64,000 nucleotides of DNA, taken from assembly GCA_937138475.1 (NCBI GenBank), contig CAKZPD010000008.1:1-64000 (forward strand). The letters are read 5' to 3'. How positions within the stretch are numbered: position 1 is the stretch's first letter; every line of letters begins with the position of its first letter. Below, piece after piece: positions 44,824 to 54,087 of this stretch. The position numbers were made by a program, and so were the translations under genes. The notes beneath the pieces are model-generated. The model was not told the DNA's origin and did not search any database. It was given only the letters and a program-made list of their open reading frames with translations. The stretch comes from an uncultured Sulfitobacter sp. GTDB taxonomy: Bacteria > Pseudomonadota > Alphaproteobacteria > Rhodobacterales > Rhodobacteraceae.

Positions 44824-46002
44824 ATGGCTGCACTCACACCTGTGTCCCGCACACCCGTATCTTTTTATGTTCCGGTCGTTGGCCTGTTTGGGGCGTTGGC
44901 GGGCCTGTTTGTCGGCACCGCCCAAGGCAGCACCCTTGGCGGCATCGTTCTGGGCGCGGCGATCATGGCGCTGATCGCGCTGATCCTGACCAAGGCCCTG
45001 CCCAGCGAACGTGCCGGGCGTTTGGCCCTGATCGGCCTTGGCGCTCTGGCGGGTTATGCCATGGGCGGTATTGCCGCGGGGCTGATTGGTCTGCTGTTCG
45101 GCTGGTTCTTTGGCTGGTTCACCTTCTGGCTGTTCGAAGGTCGCTATCGCGCCAAACTGGTGCCCTATCTCACGCCGGGTCAGGTCCTGTGGCATTTCAC
45201 CTTCCGCTTTATTTGTGGCGCCATCTTGGTGTTTTTGATCACCCCAATCTTGGTGGTCATGCCCCTGTCCTTCAACGCCGAGGCCTTCTTCACCTTTACC
45301 CCGGAAATGCTGCGCTTTGACCCGGCGGGGTATTCACTGCGCCACTACCGTGATTTCTTCACCAACTCCGACTGGCAAAGCTCTCTGGCGAACTCCGTCA
45401 GGATCGCCCCTGTGGCCACCTTGCTCTCGGTCAGCTTCGGCACATTGGCCGCCATCGGCCTCAGCCAACCGCATGTGCCCTTCCGCCGCGCCATCATGGC
45501 AATCTTGATCTCGCCAATGATCGTGCCGCTGATCATCTCGGCGGCGGGCATGTATTTCTTCTACAGCCGCATCGGCCTGCAAGGCACCTATATCGGCGTG
45601 GTTCTGGCCCATGCCGCGCTGGGTATCCCCTTCGTGATCATCACCGTCACCGCGACCTTGGTCGGGTTTGATTCCTCCCTGACCCGCGCCGCGGCCAATA
45701 TGGGCGCCAACCCGGTGACAACCTTCTTCCGGGTGCAAATGCCGCTGATCTTGCCCGGCGTCATCTCGGGTGGCCTCTTTGCCTTCATCACGTCTTTCGA
45801 CGAGGTGGTCGTGGTGCTCTTTGTCGGTTCTGCCGGGCAAAAAACCCTGCCATGGCAAATGTTCACCGGCCTGCGCGAACAAATCAGCCCCACAATCCTT
45901 GCCGTGGCAACGATCCTTGTGATCATCTCCATTGCCCTGCTCACCGTGGTTGAACTGCTGCGCCGGCGCTCCGAACGTCTGCGCGGCATGTCGCCCAGCT
46001 AA
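44824..46002 (+). CDS. ABC transporter permease with extra N-terminal membrane segments (PotC-like core)
   Basis: 392 residues. The first 105 contain three or four additional hydrophobic segments rich in Gly/Ala/Leu (FGALAGLFVGTAQG; LALIGLGALAGYAMGGIAAG; IGLLFGWFFGWFTFWLF). The PotC-like core begins near residue 125 (HFTFRFICGAILVFLITPIL), with EAA loop TRAAANMGANPVTTFFRVQM. Partner of the preceding permease (4 nt gap). Both partners are enlarged, so this is an unusual transporter architecture. Confidence 0.9.
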   Translation: MAALTPVSRTPVSFYVPVVGLFGALAGLFVGTAQGSTLGGIVLGAAIMALIALILTKALPSERAGRLALIGLGALAGYAMGGIAAGLIGLLFGWFFGWFTFWLFEGRYRAKLVPYLTPGQVLWHFTFRFICGAILVFLITPILVVMPLSFNAEAFFTFTPEMLRFDPAGYSLRHYRDFFTNSDWQSSLANSVRIAPVATLLSVSFGTLAAIGLSQPHVPFRRAIMAILISPMIVPLIISAAGMYFFYSRIGLQGTYIGVVLAHAALGIPFVIITVTATLVGFDSSLTRAAANMGANPVTTFFRVQMPLILPGVISGGLFAFITSFDEVVVVLFVGSAGQKTLPWQMFTGLREQISPTILAVATILVIISIALLTVVELLRRRSERLRGMSPS

Positions 46003-46007
46003 GCGCG

Positions 46008-46039
46008 CTTCTTTTGTTCTTAAATATCCCCGCCGGAGG
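46008..46039. repeat. Dispersed repeat copy 3 (convergent gap before mltB-like gene)
   Basis: Core CTTTTGTTCTTAAATATCC plus CCGCCGGAGG, nearly identical to the copy at 9809. Here its right end forms one arm of the hairpin at 46031-46057. Confidence 0.75.
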
Positions 46040-46057
46040 CTCCTACCCCCTCCGGCG
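46031..46057. terminator. Bidirectional terminator-like hairpin
   Basis: CGCCGGAGG (46031-46039) and CCTCCGGCG (46049-46057), a perfect 9-bp stem in the 70-nt gap between convergent genes. Read leftward it runs into an A/T-rich stretch from the repeat; no T-run rightward. Confidence 0.6.
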
Positions 46058-46072
46058 CCCCGGCCCTTTCGG

Positions 46073-47314
46073 TCAGCGTAACCGCTCCAACAGGCGCAAA
46101 GACGCATAGCCATCCGGCGCCAGCCCTCTGGCCCGCTGAAATGCGCGAATGGCCCGAACCGTATTGGGCCCAATCCGTCCATCAACCCCCTTGGTGTCAA
46201 ACCCCGCGCGGGTCAGCGCACGCTGAAGGGTCTCGCGTTCTGCACGGGTCAACGCCCGGTCGCCGCGTGGCCATGCGCCTTGGATCGCGGCGCCGCCGCG
46301 CAAGCGGTCCCCAAGATGCCCCACAGCAATGACATAGGCATCTGCGGCATTATAGCGTTCAATCACGCTGAAATTCTTGAAAATCATAAAGGCTGGCCCG
46401 CTCGCCCCCGCCGGCAGCAAGATCGACGCCTCGGCGCTGTGCGGCACGGGTTGACCGCCCAGCCCCGTCACCCCCAGCGCCGCCCAGGCGCGCGGCGATT
46501 TGCGGATGCTGCGGCTGGCCTGGGCGAAATCGAACCCTTCGGGCAAACGCACCTCGACGCCCCAGGGTTGCCCGCGTTGCCAGCCAAAATGCGCCAGATA
46601 CGCAGCGGTCGAGGCCAGCGCATCGGTTGGATCATCCGACCAGATGTCGCGGCGGCCATCGCCGGTGAAATCCACGGCATAGCCCAGGTATGAGGTCGGC
46701 ATAAACTGGGTGTGGCCCATGGCGCCGGCCCAGCTTCCGGTCATCATTCGCGCCCGCGTGTCGCCGCTTTGCAAAATTTTCAACGCCGCGATCAGCTGGG
46801 CCTCAAAGAAGGCGCCCCGCCGCCCCTCATAGGCCAGCGTGGCCAGCGATTGCACAATGTCATTGCGGCCGCGATGGCTGCCAAAGGCGCTTTCCAGCCC
46901 CCAAATCGCCACGACGATTTCCTTTTCCACCCCATAGCGGGCCTCGATCTTGCGCAGAACCGGCAAATAGTCGCGCAGCGCCGCGCGTCCATTCATCACC
47001 CGTCGATCAGAAACGGCGCTGTCCAGATATTCCCAAAGGGTCTTGTTGAACTCTGATTGGTTGCGGTCGCGGGCGATGATCGCCGGGTCAAAGCGCACGC
47101 CCTGAAAGGCGGCGGTCAGTGTTTGCGGCGTTATGCCTTGCGCGCGGGCGCGCCGTTCAAACCCCCGGCGCCAGCGGTTGAACCCTTGCTGTTGTTGATG
47201 GGCTTGCAAAATCTCGGGCGGGCGCGGCACGGGCCGCAGGCTGGTGGTGCCGGCTTGAACCGCAATGCCTTGCAACAGCAAAGCGGCGGTGGCGGTGATG
47301 ATAACCCTGCGCAT
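46073..47314 (-). CDS. Lytic murein transglycosylase, MltB/SLT-2 family, with peptidoglycan-binding domain
   Basis: 413 residues with a signal peptide (ATAALLLQGIAVQA). The SLT_2 domain has the catalytic Glu in VAIWGLESAFGSHRG and the MGHTQFMPTSYLGYAVDF motif. A C-terminal peptidoglycan-binding domain (about 345-410) has GVDGRIGPNTVRAIRAFQRARGL-type repeats. It cuts glycan strands to 1,6-anhydro ends during wall growth. No lipobox, so soluble or loosely attached. Confidence 0.92.
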   Translation of the reverse strand: MRRVIITATAALLLQGIAVQAGTTSLRPVPRPPEILQAHQQQQGFNRWRRGFERRARAQGITPQTLTAAFQGVRFDPAIIARDRNQSEFNKTLWEYLDSAVSDRRVMNGRAALRDYLPVLRKIEARYGVEKEIVVAIWGLESAFGSHRGRNDIVQSLATLAYEGRRGAFFEAQLIAALKILQSGDTRARMMTGSWAGAMGHTQFMPTSYLGYAVDFTGDGRRDIWSDDPTDALASTAAYLAHFGWQRGQPWGVEVRLPEGFDFAQASRSIRKSPRAWAALGVTGLGGQPVPHSAEASILLPAGASGPAFMIFKNFSVIERYNAADAYVIAVGHLGDRLRGGAAIQGAWPRGDRALTRAERETLQRALTRAGFDTKGVDGRIGPNTVRAIRAFQRARGLAPDGYASLRLLERLR

Positions 47315-47398
47315 GACGTGCCCCGATTGTTTTGGGCACAGTCTATCGCATTTGCGCCCTCACGCCAGAGCCGAGTTGCCGCCCAAACCCGACCTATC

Positions 47399-49648
47399 CT
47401 AGCGGCGGCTGCGTTTGACCTTGCGATTGATCTTGTCTGTTTTGCGCTTGGCCTTTGTGCCGCGCCGCCGTGGCCCGCGCCCGCTGCGCGCCCCGGCGGG
47501 CAGGCTGGCGCCGTCGATCGACAGCAGCTCAAGCGCGATGCCGCCGCTGACCGGCGCCGCTTCGGCCAGACGCACGGTGACACGCTGTCCGATGCCGATC
47601 ATCATGCCGGTATCGGCCCCCATCAACGTGCCGCTTTGCGCATCAAAGTGATAGTATTCGCGCCCCAGCGAGCGGATGGGGATCAGCCCGTCAGCCCCGG
47701 TTTCATCCAGCTTTACAAAGACGCCGAACTTGGCCACGCCGCTGATGCGACCGCTGAATTCTGTCCCCAGACGTTCGGACAAATAAGCCGCCAGATATCG
47801 GTCCGTTGTGTCCCGCTCGGCGATCATCGACCGCCGTTCTGTGTCGGAAATATGCGTGCCGGTTTGCTCAAGCGCCGCCATATCCTCGGGCGAAAGCCCA
47901 TCCTTGCCCCATCCATGCGCGGTGATCAGCGCCCGGTGAACAATCAGATCCGAATAGCGCCGGATCGGCGAGGTAAAATGCGCATAGCGCCCCAGCGCCA
48001 GCCCGAAATGCCCAAGGTTCGTGGGTGAATAATAGGCCTGGGTCATCGACCGCAGGGTCGAGATGTTTATCAACTCGGCCTCATCCGTGCCTGCCGCATC
48101 GTGCAAAAGCCTGTTCAGATGCGCGGTTTTCAGCACCTGCCCCTTGGCAAGGGTAAAGCCCGCCGCGCCGGCTGTTTCGCGCAGGGCGTCCAGTTTTTCG
48201 GGGGCTGGCTCTTCGTGGACCCGGAACAACAGCGGCACTTTCTTGGCGATCAGGGTCTCGGCGGCGGCGACATTGGCCAGCACCATCAACTCTTCGATCA
48301 GCCGGTGTGCGTCCAGGCGCTCTTTGAAATTGACCGATGTGACGGTGCCGTCTTCGGACAGCTCAATCCGGCGCTCGGGCAGGTCCAGGTCCAGGGGCTG
48401 GCGCTGTGCCCGCGCCTTGGTCAGGGCTGCGTATACATCGAAAAGCGGCTGCAACAACGGCGCAACCAGCGGGGCAACCTTGGGGTTGGGGCGACCGTCG
48501 ATGCCATCTTGAACCTCTTCATAGGCCAAAGAGGCCACGGAATGCATGACCCCGCGATGAAAATCATGGGCCAGCTTTTGCCCTTGGGCGTTCAGCGTCA
48601 TGCGCAGGGCAATGCAGGCGCGCGGCACGGCCTCGTGCAGGCTGCAAAGATCGCCGGACAGAACATCGGGCAGCATCGGCACCACCCGGTCCGGGAAATA
48701 GGTCGAGTTGCCGCGTTTGCGGGCCTCGCGGTCCAGAGGCGATTCGGGGGTCACATAGGCGGCGACATCAGCGATGGCGATCCAGACGATATGGCCGCCA
48801 GGATTGGCGGGATCGTCATCTGGCTTGGCAAAACAGGCATCATCGCGGTCGCGCGCATCGGCCGGGTCAATGGTAACAAAGGGAATATCTTGCAGATCTT
48901 CGCGCCCGGCCAAGGTGACAGGCCGGGCCGCATCGGCCTGGGCCATCACATCGTCTGGGAAGGCGTCAGGAATGCCGTGCTGGTGGATGGCAATCAGCGA
49001 CACGGCGCGGGGCGCGCTTGGATCGCCCAGCCGATCAATGATCCGCGCGCGGGGCAGGCCCATGCGGCCCTTGGGGCCGGCCTGTTCTGCTTCGACCAGC
49101 TCGCCGTCTTTGGCGCCTTGGGTCGCATCATGCGCCACCTGCCATTCGCGGTCGGCCCCCTTGTCGATGGGGATAATCCGCCCGCCGTCCGATTGTTTGC
49201 GAAAGATGCCCAAGACCCGGCGCGGGTTGGTGCCGATACGCCGGATCAGGCGCCCCTCATACGGGGGCTGGGCGGCATCGGTGCGGGTCAGGCGCGCCAG
49301 GATCCGGTCGCCCACCCCCAACGCCGGGTCCGAGGCCCGCAACACCAACAGCACCTGCGGCACCGGGCCGTCGCCTTGCCATTCAAGCGGGCGGGCAAAC
49401 AGATCGCCATCGTTGTCGATGGTCGCCACCTCAAGCACGCAAACCGGCGGCAGGCTGTTTGGATCGCCAAAGCTTTTCTTGCGTTTCTCCAGATGCCCTT
49501 CTGCCTCTAACTCTTTGAGCACACGCTTGAGGTCAATACGCGCCGCGCCCTTGATCCCAAAGGCCTTGGCGATATCGCGCTTGGCCGTCAGGGTTGGGTT
49601 CTGGCTGATCCACTCAAGGATCTCGGGTTTTGTCGGGATCTGGTTCAT
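47399..49648 (-). CDS. rnr: Ribonuclease R
   Basis: 749 residues, an RNase II-family 3'-5' exoribonuclease. Order: winged-helix N-terminus, cold-shock domains, RNB catalytic domain with the aspartates of TIDPADARDRDDACFA, then the S1 domain (FSGRISGVAKFGVFVKLDET) and a Lys/Arg-rich tail (RRGTKAKRKTDKINRK). Its ATG overlaps the DUF2064 stop (ATGA), making it the last gene of the leftward dapD-dapE run. Confidence 0.96.
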   Translation of the reverse strand: MNQIPTKPEILEWISQNPTLTAKRDIAKAFGIKGAARIDLKRVLKELEAEGHLEKRKKSFGDPNSLPPVCVLEVATIDNDGDLFARPLEWQGDGPVPQVLLVLRASDPALGVGDRILARLTRTDAAQPPYEGRLIRRIGTNPRRVLGIFRKQSDGGRIIPIDKGADREWQVAHDATQGAKDGELVEAEQAGPKGRMGLPRARIIDRLGDPSAPRAVSLIAIHQHGIPDAFPDDVMAQADAARPVTLAGREDLQDIPFVTIDPADARDRDDACFAKPDDDPANPGGHIVWIAIADVAAYVTPESPLDREARKRGNSTYFPDRVVPMLPDVLSGDLCSLHEAVPRACIALRMTLNAQGQKLAHDFHRGVMHSVASLAYEEVQDGIDGRPNPKVAPLVAPLLQPLFDVYAALTKARAQRQPLDLDLPERRIELSEDGTVTSVNFKERLDAHRLIEELMVLANVAAAETLIAKKVPLLFRVHEEPAPEKLDALRETAGAAGFTLAKGQVLKTAHLNRLLHDAAGTDEAELINISTLRSMTQAYYSPTNLGHFGLALGRYAHFTSPIRRYSDLIVHRALITAHGWGKDGLSPEDMAALEQTGTHISDTERRSMIAERDTTDRYLAAYLSERLGTEFSGRISGVAKFGVFVKLDETGADGLIPIRSLGREYYHFDAQSGTLMGADTGMMIGIGQRVTVRLAEAAPVSGGIALELLSIDGASLPAGARSGRGPRRRGTKAKRKTDKINRKVKRSRR

Positions 49649-50250
49649 ATGCCGGGCCTAGCACGCATGGGGCGGCCCGTCATGCGCAAATCGTCCAGGG
49701 TATCCACGTCGCGCAGCGTATCGGCAAATCCGATCCGCCGGCCCGGCAGACAGGCCAGCGTGTCTTGCAAGGCAAAGGGGGAAGACCAGCGCACCGAGGA
49801 TAAGGCATGTGGCGCGATGCTTTGTGGGTGGCGAAGCCCCATCAGCCAAAACCCCCCGTCCGGGGCGGGGCCGAAAATTGCATCCTTGCCCCCCAAACGG
49901 TGAAATCCACGGGCGATGTGATGGGGGCCAACCTGCGGGATGTCGGCGCCGATGATCAAAACAGGCCCCTGCGGGATTTGCCGCGCCACGCGCAACATCC
50001 GGGCACCCAAATCCCCGCGCCCCTGCGGCAGGCGCGGCAGCGCGGCGGGCCAGACGCGGCTGGTCAAACCCGCGCGGTCGGGGCTGACGGCCAGAATGGT
50101 GCGCCAGCGCCGGTCGCTTAGGGTGCGCAGCAGGGTGCGGGTTTGATGGCGAAACCACCATGCGGCGTCAATCATGCCAATGTCCTGCCCCAGCCGCGTC
50201 TTGACCCGGCCTGGGCGCGGCTCCTTGACCATGACAATCAGCGTTTTCAT
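49645..50250 (-). CDS. DUF2064 family glycosyltransferase-like protein
   Basis: 201 residues from ATG 50250 ([20 protein letters not shown]). KEPxPGRVKTRL is the nucleotidyl-transferase-like signature of the family (TIGR04282-type); IIGADIPQVGP and GPAPDGGFWLMGL complete the active-site region. Relatives are annotated as sugar-nucleotide or arsenosugar-related transferases. Nothing nearby supports arsenic chemistry. Coupled by ATGA on both sides. Confidence 0.82.
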   Translation of the reverse strand: MKTLIVMVKEPRPGRVKTRLGQDIGMIDAAWWFRHQTRTLLRTLSDRRWRTILAVSPDRAGLTSRVWPAALPRLPQGRGDLGARMLRVARQIPQGPVLIIGADIPQVGPHHIARGFHRLGGKDAIFGPAPDGGFWLMGLRHPQSIAPHALSSVRWSSPFALQDTLACLPGRRIGFADTLRDVDTLDDLRMTGRPMRARPGI

Positions 50251-50672
50251 TCCAGTGGGCAAACCATGTCGCGGTGCTTGATCCCGGCATCCAGAAACAC
50301 CGGCCCTTGGGCGACAAAACCAAGGCGTTCGTAAAAGGTGATGGCCGTCAGCTGGGCCCCCAGCCGGGCGTTGGTCAGATCGCCGCGCGCCGCCATATCT
50401 TGCAGCACCACCTGCATAATTTGGGCGCCCACGCCCTGGCCGCGATTGGATGCACGCACACAGACCCGGCCGATTTTGGCGGTATTCCCGGCGATCAGCA
50501 CCCGCGCTGTGCCAATCGCGATATCGCCGGATATGGCCAGATAATGCAGCGCGCTGGCGTCTTTGTCGTCCAGCTCTTCTGCTTCGCTAACGCCCTGTTC
50601 TTCGATAAAAACTTCGCGTCGCAGCGCATGGCACCGGGCCAAATCCTGGGTTTGCTTGATCACCAGCGTCAT
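50247..50672 (-). CDS. GNAT family N-acetyltransferase
   Basis: 141 residues. The acetyl-CoA binding loop is [18 protein letters not shown] (R-x-x-G-x-G/A form), followed by [14 protein letters not shown], the C-terminal GNAT helix-strand. The N-terminal [20 protein letters not shown] resembles ElaA-type members. Substrate unknown. Overlaps dapE (ATGA). Confidence 0.88.
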   Translation of the reverse strand: MTLVIKQTQDLARCHALRREVFIEEQGVSEAEELDDKDASALHYLAISGDIAIGTARVLIAGNTAKIGRVCVRASNRGQGVGAQIMQVVLQDMAARGDLTNARLGAQLTAITFYERLGFVAQGPVFLDAGIKHRDMVCPLE

Positions 50673-51814
50673 GCGAAATAGCCCTGCAAGATCCGTGCGT
50701 AAATCGCCTTGAGCTGGTGAATATGATCGACGCGCACATGTTCATCCACCTGATGCATCGACTGTCCGACAAGGCCAAATTCAACAACCGGGCAATGCGC
50801 CTTGACAAAGCGGGCATCCGACGTGCCGCCGCTGGTTGATAATTCTGGCACAAGGCCGGTTTCGGCCTCGACGGCGCGGCAAACCAGATCTGACAATATC
50901 CCCGGTTGGGTGATAAAGCTTTCGCCCGAAATGCTGACCGCCAAGTCGATCTCGACGCCAAAGCTGTCCTTGATTTGCGCGACCTGCGCGGCGATCCAAT
51001 CTGTCAGCGATGCCCCGGAATGGTGATCGTTGAACCGGATATTCACCGCAGCAGAGCATTCGGCCGGAATGACATTGGTCGCGCTGTTGCCGGTATCGAT
51101 GGTGACCACGGCCAGGGTCGACGGGTCGAAATGGTCGGACCCATTGTCCAACTTGCACGAGGCCAGCTGATCCAGCAGCCGGACCATCGCCGGCAGCGGG
51201 TTCAGCGCCCGGTGCGGATAGGCGGAATGACCCTGCTTGCCAATCACGCGCAAACGGGCGGTCATCGACCCGCGCCGGCCTATCTTGATCATATCGCCCA
51301 TTTGGTTCGGGCAGGTCGGCTCGCCAACCAGGCAGACATCCATGCGTTCGGCGTTGCGTTCCATATGATCCAAAAGCGCGGTGGTGCCGTCGATCGCGTC
51401 GCCCTCTTCATCGCCGGTGATCGCCAAGATGATCGCGCCATCCGGGGGCGTGTCGCGGACAAAATCAACAGCGGCGGCGGCAAAGGCGGCCACCCCTGAT
51501 TTCATGTCGGTGGTGCCGCGCCCATACATGATCCCGTCTTTGATCTGGGCGCCAAAGGGCGGCATCGACCAGGCGGCTGCGTCGCCGATCGGCACCACAT
51601 CGGTATGCCCGTTAAAGCCAAAGCTGCGGGCGTGTCCCTTGGCCCCCCATCGGGCGAACAAATTGCGAATTCCGCCTCGATCCGCCCAGGCACAGTCAAA
51701 ACCCGCCTGGGTCAGCAGATCGTGCAGCACATCCAGCGCCCCCGCATCTGCAGGTGTCACCGATGCACAGCGCACCAAGGATGCGGTCAGCAATACAGGG
51801 TCAACGCCAGACAT
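50669..51814 (-). CDS. dapE: Succinyl-diaminopimelate desuccinylase
   Basis: 381 residues, M20 di-zinc hydrolase. [26 protein letters not shown] and [12 protein letters not shown] give the metal ligands and catalytic Glu; the C-terminal [22 protein letters not shown] is the DapE signature. It makes LL-diaminopimelate for lysine and peptidoglycan. dapD is two genes upstream, so the succinylase branch is encoded here. Confidence 0.95.
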   Translation of the reverse strand: MSGVDPVLLTASLVRCASVTPADAGALDVLHDLLTQAGFDCAWADRGGIRNLFARWGAKGHARSFGFNGHTDVVPIGDAAAWSMPPFGAQIKDGIMYGRGTTDMKSGVAAFAAAAVDFVRDTPPDGAIILAITGDEEGDAIDGTTALLDHMERNAERMDVCLVGEPTCPNQMGDMIKIGRRGSMTARLRVIGKQGHSAYPHRALNPLPAMVRLLDQLASCKLDNGSDHFDPSTLAVVTIDTGNSATNVIPAECSAAVNIRFNDHHSGASLTDWIAAQVAQIKDSFGVEIDLAVSISGESFITQPGILSDLVCRAVEAETGLVPELSTSGGTSDARFVKAHCPVVEFGLVGQSMHQVDEHVRVDHIHQLKAIYARILQGYFA

Positions 51815-51899
51815 CCCTTGCTCCTCTTCTGGTCAGAAAATTCTGCCCCAAAAGGCCGCAAAACCCAGACAAAGCCAAGGGGTAAACCGGAATTTAGCC

Positions 51900-52265
51900 T
51901 TAATCGGCGTTCATTTCCGGGTGGGTGCCGTAAAAGGGCTCCATCTGGGCGACGATAACCGAATTTTCATCCAGCGCCCGCTGCATCAGGGCGCGTTCTT
52001 CGTCGCTGATCTCGTGGCCTTCGGCCTCGCGATCTGCCAGCGTCCCATAGCCGGTTACATCCAGCGGCGCCGTATCGGCCTGTTTCAAGATCGCGACCGT
52101 CTCGCGGACGGCTTCGGCCTCATCTATGCCGCTGGCATAGATGACCAACCCCGCCCCGGTGGCCTTGGCCGGCAGGCCATCGCCATCTTTGCGGCCGATC
52201 TGCACCAGCAAGGTATAGACCTGCTGGCGCGATGGCTTTTTGGGCTTTTTGACGGTGTCGGTCAT
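51900..52265 (-). CDS. Unrecognised 121-residue protein between dapD and dapE
   Basis: Not recognised. A small acidic protein with a Lys/Pro-rich start (VKKPKKPSRQQVYTLLVQIG) and a compact alpha/beta-looking core (TGAGLVIYASGIDEAEAVRE; VTGYGTLADREAEGHEISDEE). No signal peptide or membrane segment. Coding is credible from codon use and its place 18 nt after dapD on the same strand. Placement inside the lysine genes suggests a link to them, but no function can be given. Confidence 0.75.
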   Translation of the reverse strand: MTDTVKKPKKPSRQQVYTLLVQIGRKDGDGLPAKATGAGLVIYASGIDEAEAVRETVAILKQADTAPLDVTGYGTLADREAEGHEISDEERALMQRALDENSVIVAQMEPFYGTHPEMNAD

Positions 52266-52283
52266 GATATCAGCCTGCTGTGA

Positions 52284-53111
52284 TCAATCGCGCAACAGAT
52301 CGTTGATCGAGGTCTTGGAACGGGTCTTGGCGTCGACGCGCTTTACGATCACCGCGCAATACAGATGCACGCCGTTTTTCGATGGCATGGAACCCGATAC
52401 CACGACGCTGCCGGCTGGCACTTCGCCATAGCTGACATTGCCTGTCTCGCGATCGACGATCTTGGTGGACTGGCCGATATAAACGCCCATGCCCAGCACG
52501 GACCCTTCGCGCACGATACAGCCTTCAACCACCTCAGAGCGGGCGCCGATAAAACAATTGTCCTCGATGATGGTGGGGCCGGCCTGCATCGGCTCAAGCA
52601 CGCCGCCGATGCCAACACCGCCCGACAAATGCACGTTCTTGCCGATTTGCGCACAGCTTCCGACGGTGGCCCAGGTGTCAACCATCGTGCCTTCGTCCAC
52701 ATAGGCCCCAAGGTTCACAAAGGATGGCATCAACACCACGCCAGGCGCCACAAAGGCAGACTTGCGCACGATGCAGTTCGGCACAGCGCGAAAGCCGGCC
52801 GATTTCCATTCATCATCGCCCCAGCCCATGAATTTGCTGTCGACCTTGTCCCACCAGCCGCCGCCCTGCGGGCCGCCCGATTGCTGTTCCATATCCTTGA
52901 TGCGAAAGCCCAAAAGAACAGCCTTCTTGGCCCATTGATTGACGTGCCAATCGCCGTTGTCGCGCTTTTCCGCCACGCGCAGCTTGCCGCTGTCCAACGC
53001 GTTCAGCGTGGCTTCGATGGCGTCGCGGGTTTCGCCTGTGGTCGCGGGGGAAATCCCGTCGCGGGCCTCCCAGGCGGCTTCGATGGCGGCTTCAAGCTGG
53101 GCGTTTGACAT
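52284..53111 (-). CDS. dapD: Tetrahydrodipicolinate N-succinyltransferase
   Basis: 275 residues from ATG 53111 ([15 protein letters not shown]), the family length. A helical N-terminal domain precedes left-handed beta-helix hexapeptide repeats ([20 protein letters not shown] and [13 protein letters not shown]). It transfers succinyl from succinyl-CoA in the lysine/DAP pathway. Head of the leftward dapD - unknown - dapE run; divergent from the LOG-family gene. Confidence 0.96.
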   Translation of the reverse strand: MSNAQLEAAIEAAWEARDGISPATTGETRDAIEATLNALDSGKLRVAEKRDNGDWHVNQWAKKAVLLGFRIKDMEQQSGGPQGGGWWDKVDSKFMGWGDDEWKSAGFRAVPNCIVRKSAFVAPGVVLMPSFVNLGAYVDEGTMVDTWATVGSCAQIGKNVHLSGGVGIGGVLEPMQAGPTIIEDNCFIGARSEVVEGCIVREGSVLGMGVYIGQSTKIVDRETGNVSYGEVPAGSVVVSGSMPSKNGVHLYCAVIVKRVDAKTRSKTSINDLLRD

Positions 53112-53247
53112 GCTGTGGCTCCGATCTGCTGGTCTGCGTGTTGCAGCGGCTATACTAGGCCCGGCGGCCCGGCGCAATCACTCACAATCGCATTGCAATC
53201 GGGATGGGTTGGGCACAGGCTGGGCGTATTGTATCTCGGAGATCTAT

Positions 53248-54087
53248 ATGCCCAACCGACGTCATTCATTACGCGACGCCCATTCAGACCGCACCAGCGC
53301 CAAAGACGTGCCCGACACCCCGCAAACCCGGTCGCCGGCCTATCGGCTGGCCTTTAGCGACGAAGACTTCATGTGCCGAGAAGAGCTGCGCCCCGTGCGC
53401 CTGCAGCTTGAATTGCTCAAGCCGCAGATGCTGCTGGACGAGCGGGGCATAACATCAACCATCGTTCTGTTTGGTGGCGCGCGCATTCCGAAACCGGCCG
53501 ACAAACACAAGGCCCGCACCAAGGTGCTGGCTGATTTGTCACGCTATTACGACGAGGCACGCGAATTCGCACGGCTGATGACGTTGGACAGCCTGCAAAG
53601 CCAGTGCCGCGAGAATGTGATCGTCACCGGCGGCGGACCCGGCGTGATGGAGGCCGGAAATCGCGGTGCCGCCGATGCCGGGGGCGTTTCCATCGGGCTG
53701 AACATCGTCTTGCCGCACGAACAGGCGCCCAACCCCTATGTCACCCCGGACCTAAGCTTTAACTTTCACTATTTTGCCATTCGCAAGATGCATTTCCTGA
53801 TGCGGGCACGGGCGATCTGCATCTTTCCGGGGGGCTTTGGCACCATGGATGAAATGTTCGAGACCCTGACCCTGATCCAGACCGGCCGGATGCAGCGCAT
53901 CCCCTTCTTGCTGTTTGGCCGCGCCTTCTGGGACCAGATCATCAATTGGCAGGCACTGGCCGATGCGGGCACCATATCGGATCAGGATCTTGAACTGTTT
54001 CGTTATGTCGACACCGCCCAAGAGGCAATCGACATCATTCAAAACTGGGAACCGGCCCCCGCGCGCGAGGACATACCGGGCCGCTAG
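53248..54087 (+). CDS. LOG-family Rossmann-fold protein (TIGR00730 type)
   Basis: 279 residues from ATG 53248, after GGAG. The two LOG motifs are present: [14 protein letters not shown] and [12 protein letters not shown]. Proteins of this family are often mislabelled lysine decarboxylase; proven members are nucleotide 5'-monophosphate phosphoribohydrolases that release cytokinin-like bases. The N-terminal 80 residues are longer than in the short LOG proteins. Its last 4 bases overlap convergent rlmN. Confidence 0.85.
   Translation: MPNRRHSLRDAHSDRTSAKDVPDTPQTRSPAYRLAFSDEDFMCREELRPVRLQLELLKPQMLLDERGITSTIVLFGGARIPKPADKHKARTKVLADLSRYYDEAREFARLMTLDSLQSQCRENVIVTGGGPGVMEAGNRGAADAGGVSIGLNIVLPHEQAPNPYVTPDLSFNFHYFAIRKMHFLMRARAICIFPGGFGTMDEMFETLTLIQTGRMQRIPFLLFGRAFWDQIINWQALADAGTISDQDLELFRYVDTAQEAIDIIQNWEPAPAREDIPGR

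Noticed and set aside
48101-49510. A 469-codon open frame opposite rnr
   Set aside because: Low-complexity Gly/Gln/His-rich translation, antisense to an unambiguous ribonuclease R.
52939-53247. N-terminal extension of the LOG-family protein
   Set aside because: It reads through dapD in reverse; the ATG at 53248 has a ribosome site.
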